Assembly: GCA_951804985.1 (NCBI GenBank)
Contig: OX638131.1
Location: forward strand, 106,908,464-106,972,463
Origin: Dryomyza anilis
Taxonomy: Eukaryota > Arthropoda > Insecta > Diptera > Dryomyzidae
Direction of reading: 5' to 3'
DNA: 64,000 nt
The position numbers and the translations under genes were made by a program. Positions 61,504 to 64,000 of the stretch are shown in pieces. Below the pieces are notes generated by a model that searched no databases, was not told the origin of the DNA, and was given only the letters and a program-made list of their open reading frames with translations. Position 1 is the stretch's first letter. Each line of letters starts with the position of its first letter.

Positions 61504-62345
61504 TATACCCTACACCTATGAGGTACAGGGTATATTAACTTTGTGCATATATTGTAACGCCCCTTAGGAGGCGTGTCCGGTATGGAAAAGTATATATATT
61601 CTTGATCAGCATCACTACCCGAGTCCGTTCAGCCATGTCCGTCTGTCTGTCTGTCTGTCCGTCTTGCTGTCTTGCTGTCTTGCTGTCTTGCTGTCTTGCT
61701 GTCCGAATACAGAATAACTTGAGAAATACTGATCAGAATACGATGAAATTTCGTCTCAATATATTTTAGCCAAAAGTAGGAACTGAGTTTGAAAATGAGC
61801 CAAATCGGTCAACGGACACGCCCACCTCCCATACAAGTCACTTTTATATAACTCTTTCGGAACTAATAACTCGAAAAGTATTCAAGGTATAGTTTTAAAA
61901 TTTAAAACGTATTGTTATAATTCACCTAAAAATATGTGGTCCAAAAATGGGCGTGATCCGCCCACTTTTTTATTTTCATTATTTCCCGGGTTTTCATAGT
62001 GGATATTTGATCCGTAAATTATTAAAATCAAATCTATGAAATATTAGCCTTTCAAAATTTTTAATATAGGCGTGGTCCGCCCAAATATATTTTTTAAGTT
62101 TTTTATACTTTTTATAAATTTTTTAATATATGGGGATATTAGACGTAAATTTCTGATATATGAATAATATTCTGAGGGTGGGGAGGTTCAGCATAATTAA
62201 AAATTTAAAATTAAGGTATACAATTAAATATTCCTCATTAATATCTCCACCAAAGGTGTAGGGTATTCCATAGTCGGGCCCGACCGACTATAAAAATCCG
62301 CCCCATGTGACCGAACTTACCCATGTGACCTAACTTTCCCAACTC
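61504..62345. mobile_element. mini-me/DINE-1-like element, copy 2 (longer)
   Basis: Same ends as 17611-18310. It retains GTATATATATTCTTGATCAG before the (GTCY)n tract, as in Drosophila mini-me/DINE elements, and adds an array of about five CTTGCTGT units near 61660-61700. Confidence 0.8.
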
Positions 62346-62439
62346 GTTATTTATTTAAAAATGTTGGAAAATTATATTATAAAATTTTAATTGCTTTAAA
62401 AATTGGTAAAAAGTATAATTTTTTCAATTTTTTTTTGTT

Positions 62440-63350
62440 AATTTGGTTTATTCATCAATGACCAATAGATATATACAATATATAAATACTGATTTTGTGT
62501 AGCTTTATCCTGACCAAAACTCAAATATTTTTGTTTTTTTACCATCACTTTTGAAGGGTACAATATCAGATAGTAATGTAAAGGCCTTAAATGTTTGCTT
62601 TCAAAACACCTACTGTTAAAATAATTTGCTAAAACTTGTTAAAAATAAACAATTAATGTCTTAAAATGACTGCTTTATTATATACCAATAAAAAGTTATC
62701 GTTTGCAAATGCAAAATTCAAAAAATTGAAAATATTGTCATGCCGAAAGGGCTAATATTTTCGTTTTTTTGTCATAACTTTTTATTGGTACAAGATAATT
62801 TAGTAGTGTAAAGCAATTAATTCTTTCTTTGGAAAGCACATATCAATTGGCATTATTATTTTAATATATTTTTCGAATTTGCAAGCTAAATGTTTGGCAA
62901 ATTATTTTTTTAATAATGACTTCAATCGATAGTTGCATTAAAAACAAACAATAAATGACTTTACACCACTGTTTTATCTTGTACTTATAAAAATATATCA
63001 CTTCCAAATGTAAAATTCGAAAAATTGTAAATCCTATCATGCCAAAAGGGCGAATCTTTTCGTTTTTTTGCCATAATTTATTATTGGTACAAGATAAAAT
63101 AGTACTGTAGAGCAATTAATTGTTTGTTTTGAAAGCACATATCAATTGGTATCATTATTTCAAAATAATTTACTGAATTTTTTCAAAAAAGGTTTTGCAT
63201 AATGTTTTTAAATAATGATGCCAATCGATAGGTACTTTGAAAACATTCAAATCATGCCATTCAACCACTACTATATCTCGTACCAATAAAAAGTTCTGGT
63301 AAAAATAACGAAAAGATTCGCCGTTTTGGCATGAACAGATTTTTTATTTT
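62440..63350. repeat. Alternating inverted-repeat array
   Basis: Blocks reading CGTTTTTTTG(C/T)CATAA, TTATTGGTACAAGATAA, GTGTAAAGCAATTAATT and AAAGCACATATCAATTGG (near 62760, 63055) alternate with their reverse complements (near 62650-62750, 62920-63050, 63215-63340). Each pair makes a large imperfect palindrome of about 300 bp. No reading frame. Confidence 0.6.
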
Positions 63351-64000
63351 TCAAATTCACCCATTTGGTTTTGTCTATAAATATTTTTTTTTTTGGCTAA
63401 ACATATACAACAAAACCACACACGATTTTGGCACAGTGTACTTGAGGAAAAACTACATTCAAAAATGTAAAAAAAACACAAATGTCAAAAATTACACATT
63501 CTCCCCTTTGGCCTGATTATAATGATATATATTTAAAATTAATTTTTCTTATGTTTGATTTAGCAGAATATGTGGAAATTTAAAATTAAATGAAATTTAA
63601 TAACATATTTTAGTTAGACAAAGTTTGAAAAAAATAAGTTACAATCGGACCAAAAATATCAAGTTGCAAAGCAATGTTATACATTTAAAAAAAAAGTATT
63701 AAAACTTTTTTTTCGGCTCACATAGCCATTTGAGACACAGTTTTTAAGATGCGTGCTCCAGAAAAAAACCTTAAAATCTTTCTAAGAAATTGTTCATAAA
63801 CTGCCTTCTTTATAACCCAATGATTGTTTTAGCATCTCCGAGTAGGGTCTTGCTAATAGAGTCGATTTGAATGCATAGAAGATTCAATGTTGTCTGTTAT
63901 CTCCGAAAAGCATGGATTAATCCCTCTGTACTCTTTAAAACGTATGCTGTGGATATTGTGGAGTCAGCTGCCCTTGACGTTCTGAATATAGCAATCTAAT
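63351..64000. other. Intronic/unassigned sequence at right edge
   Basis: AT-rich until about 63710. From 63720 the composition is less AT-rich and looks like transposon-derived sequence, but no open frame or family is identifiable. Confidence 0.35.

Overview
This is a window of AT-rich nuclear DNA from a higher dipteran (schizophoran) fly. The evidence is the intron/exon structure (short 55-100 bp introns mixed with multi-kb repeat-filled ones), protein sequences that read closest to what I recall of Drosophila orthologues, a Q/N-rich homopolymer-bearing transcription factor, and dipteran mini-me/DINE-1-like repeats with their (GTCY)n core. The genus cannot be fixed from sequence alone; a tephritid-like fly would fit. 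All gene models were built by hand from reading frames, splice sites and family conservation.

Layout. (1) + strand, 309-11659: the 3' six exons of a RluA/RPUSD2-type RNA pseudouridine synthase whose 5' end lies left of the window. (2) 11.7-19.9 kb: no gene; satellite-like repeats, foldback elements and a mini-me/DINE copy. (3) + strand, 19946-22024: complete Ppt2 (lysosomal palmitoyl-protein thioesterase 2), 5 exons, 286 aa. (4) + strand, 27008-33406: Cog4 (conserved oligomeric Golgi subunit 4), 7 exons, 781 aa. Its promoter and first coding exon are tandemly duplicated (1056-bp unit). (5) - strand, 33583-38501: Grip75/GCP4 (gamma-tubulin complex component 4), 9 exons, 668 aa, tail-to-tail with Cog4 and with an apparent GC-AG last intron. 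(6) - strand, 39951-42593, and + strand, 44540-46514: two head-to-head Myb/SANT-like (trihelix/MADF-type) DNA-binding proteins with coiled-coil C-termini. (7) 46.5-59.0 kb: a repeat-dominated intergenic block (hAT MITE, SINE nested in a DNA transposon, solo LTR, decayed LINE, perfect 63-bp-arm hairpin). (8) + strand from 59206: first coding exon (signal peptide) of a probable dipeptidyl-peptidase-4-like gene that continues to the right, preceded by a recognisable core promoter.

The genes are mostly housekeeping functions (RNA modification, lysosome, Golgi tethering, microtubule nucleation) and do not form one pathway. The unusual content is structural: the Cog4 5' duplication, a hAT-like long-TIR element with a perfect 8-bp target-site duplication (TSD) nested in another element, a second hAT MITE with a perfect 8-bp TSD, a SINE inserted into the terminal repeat of another transposon, a 19-bp minisatellite family in introns of several genes, and two striking hairpins. 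I see no convincing new multi-gene system.
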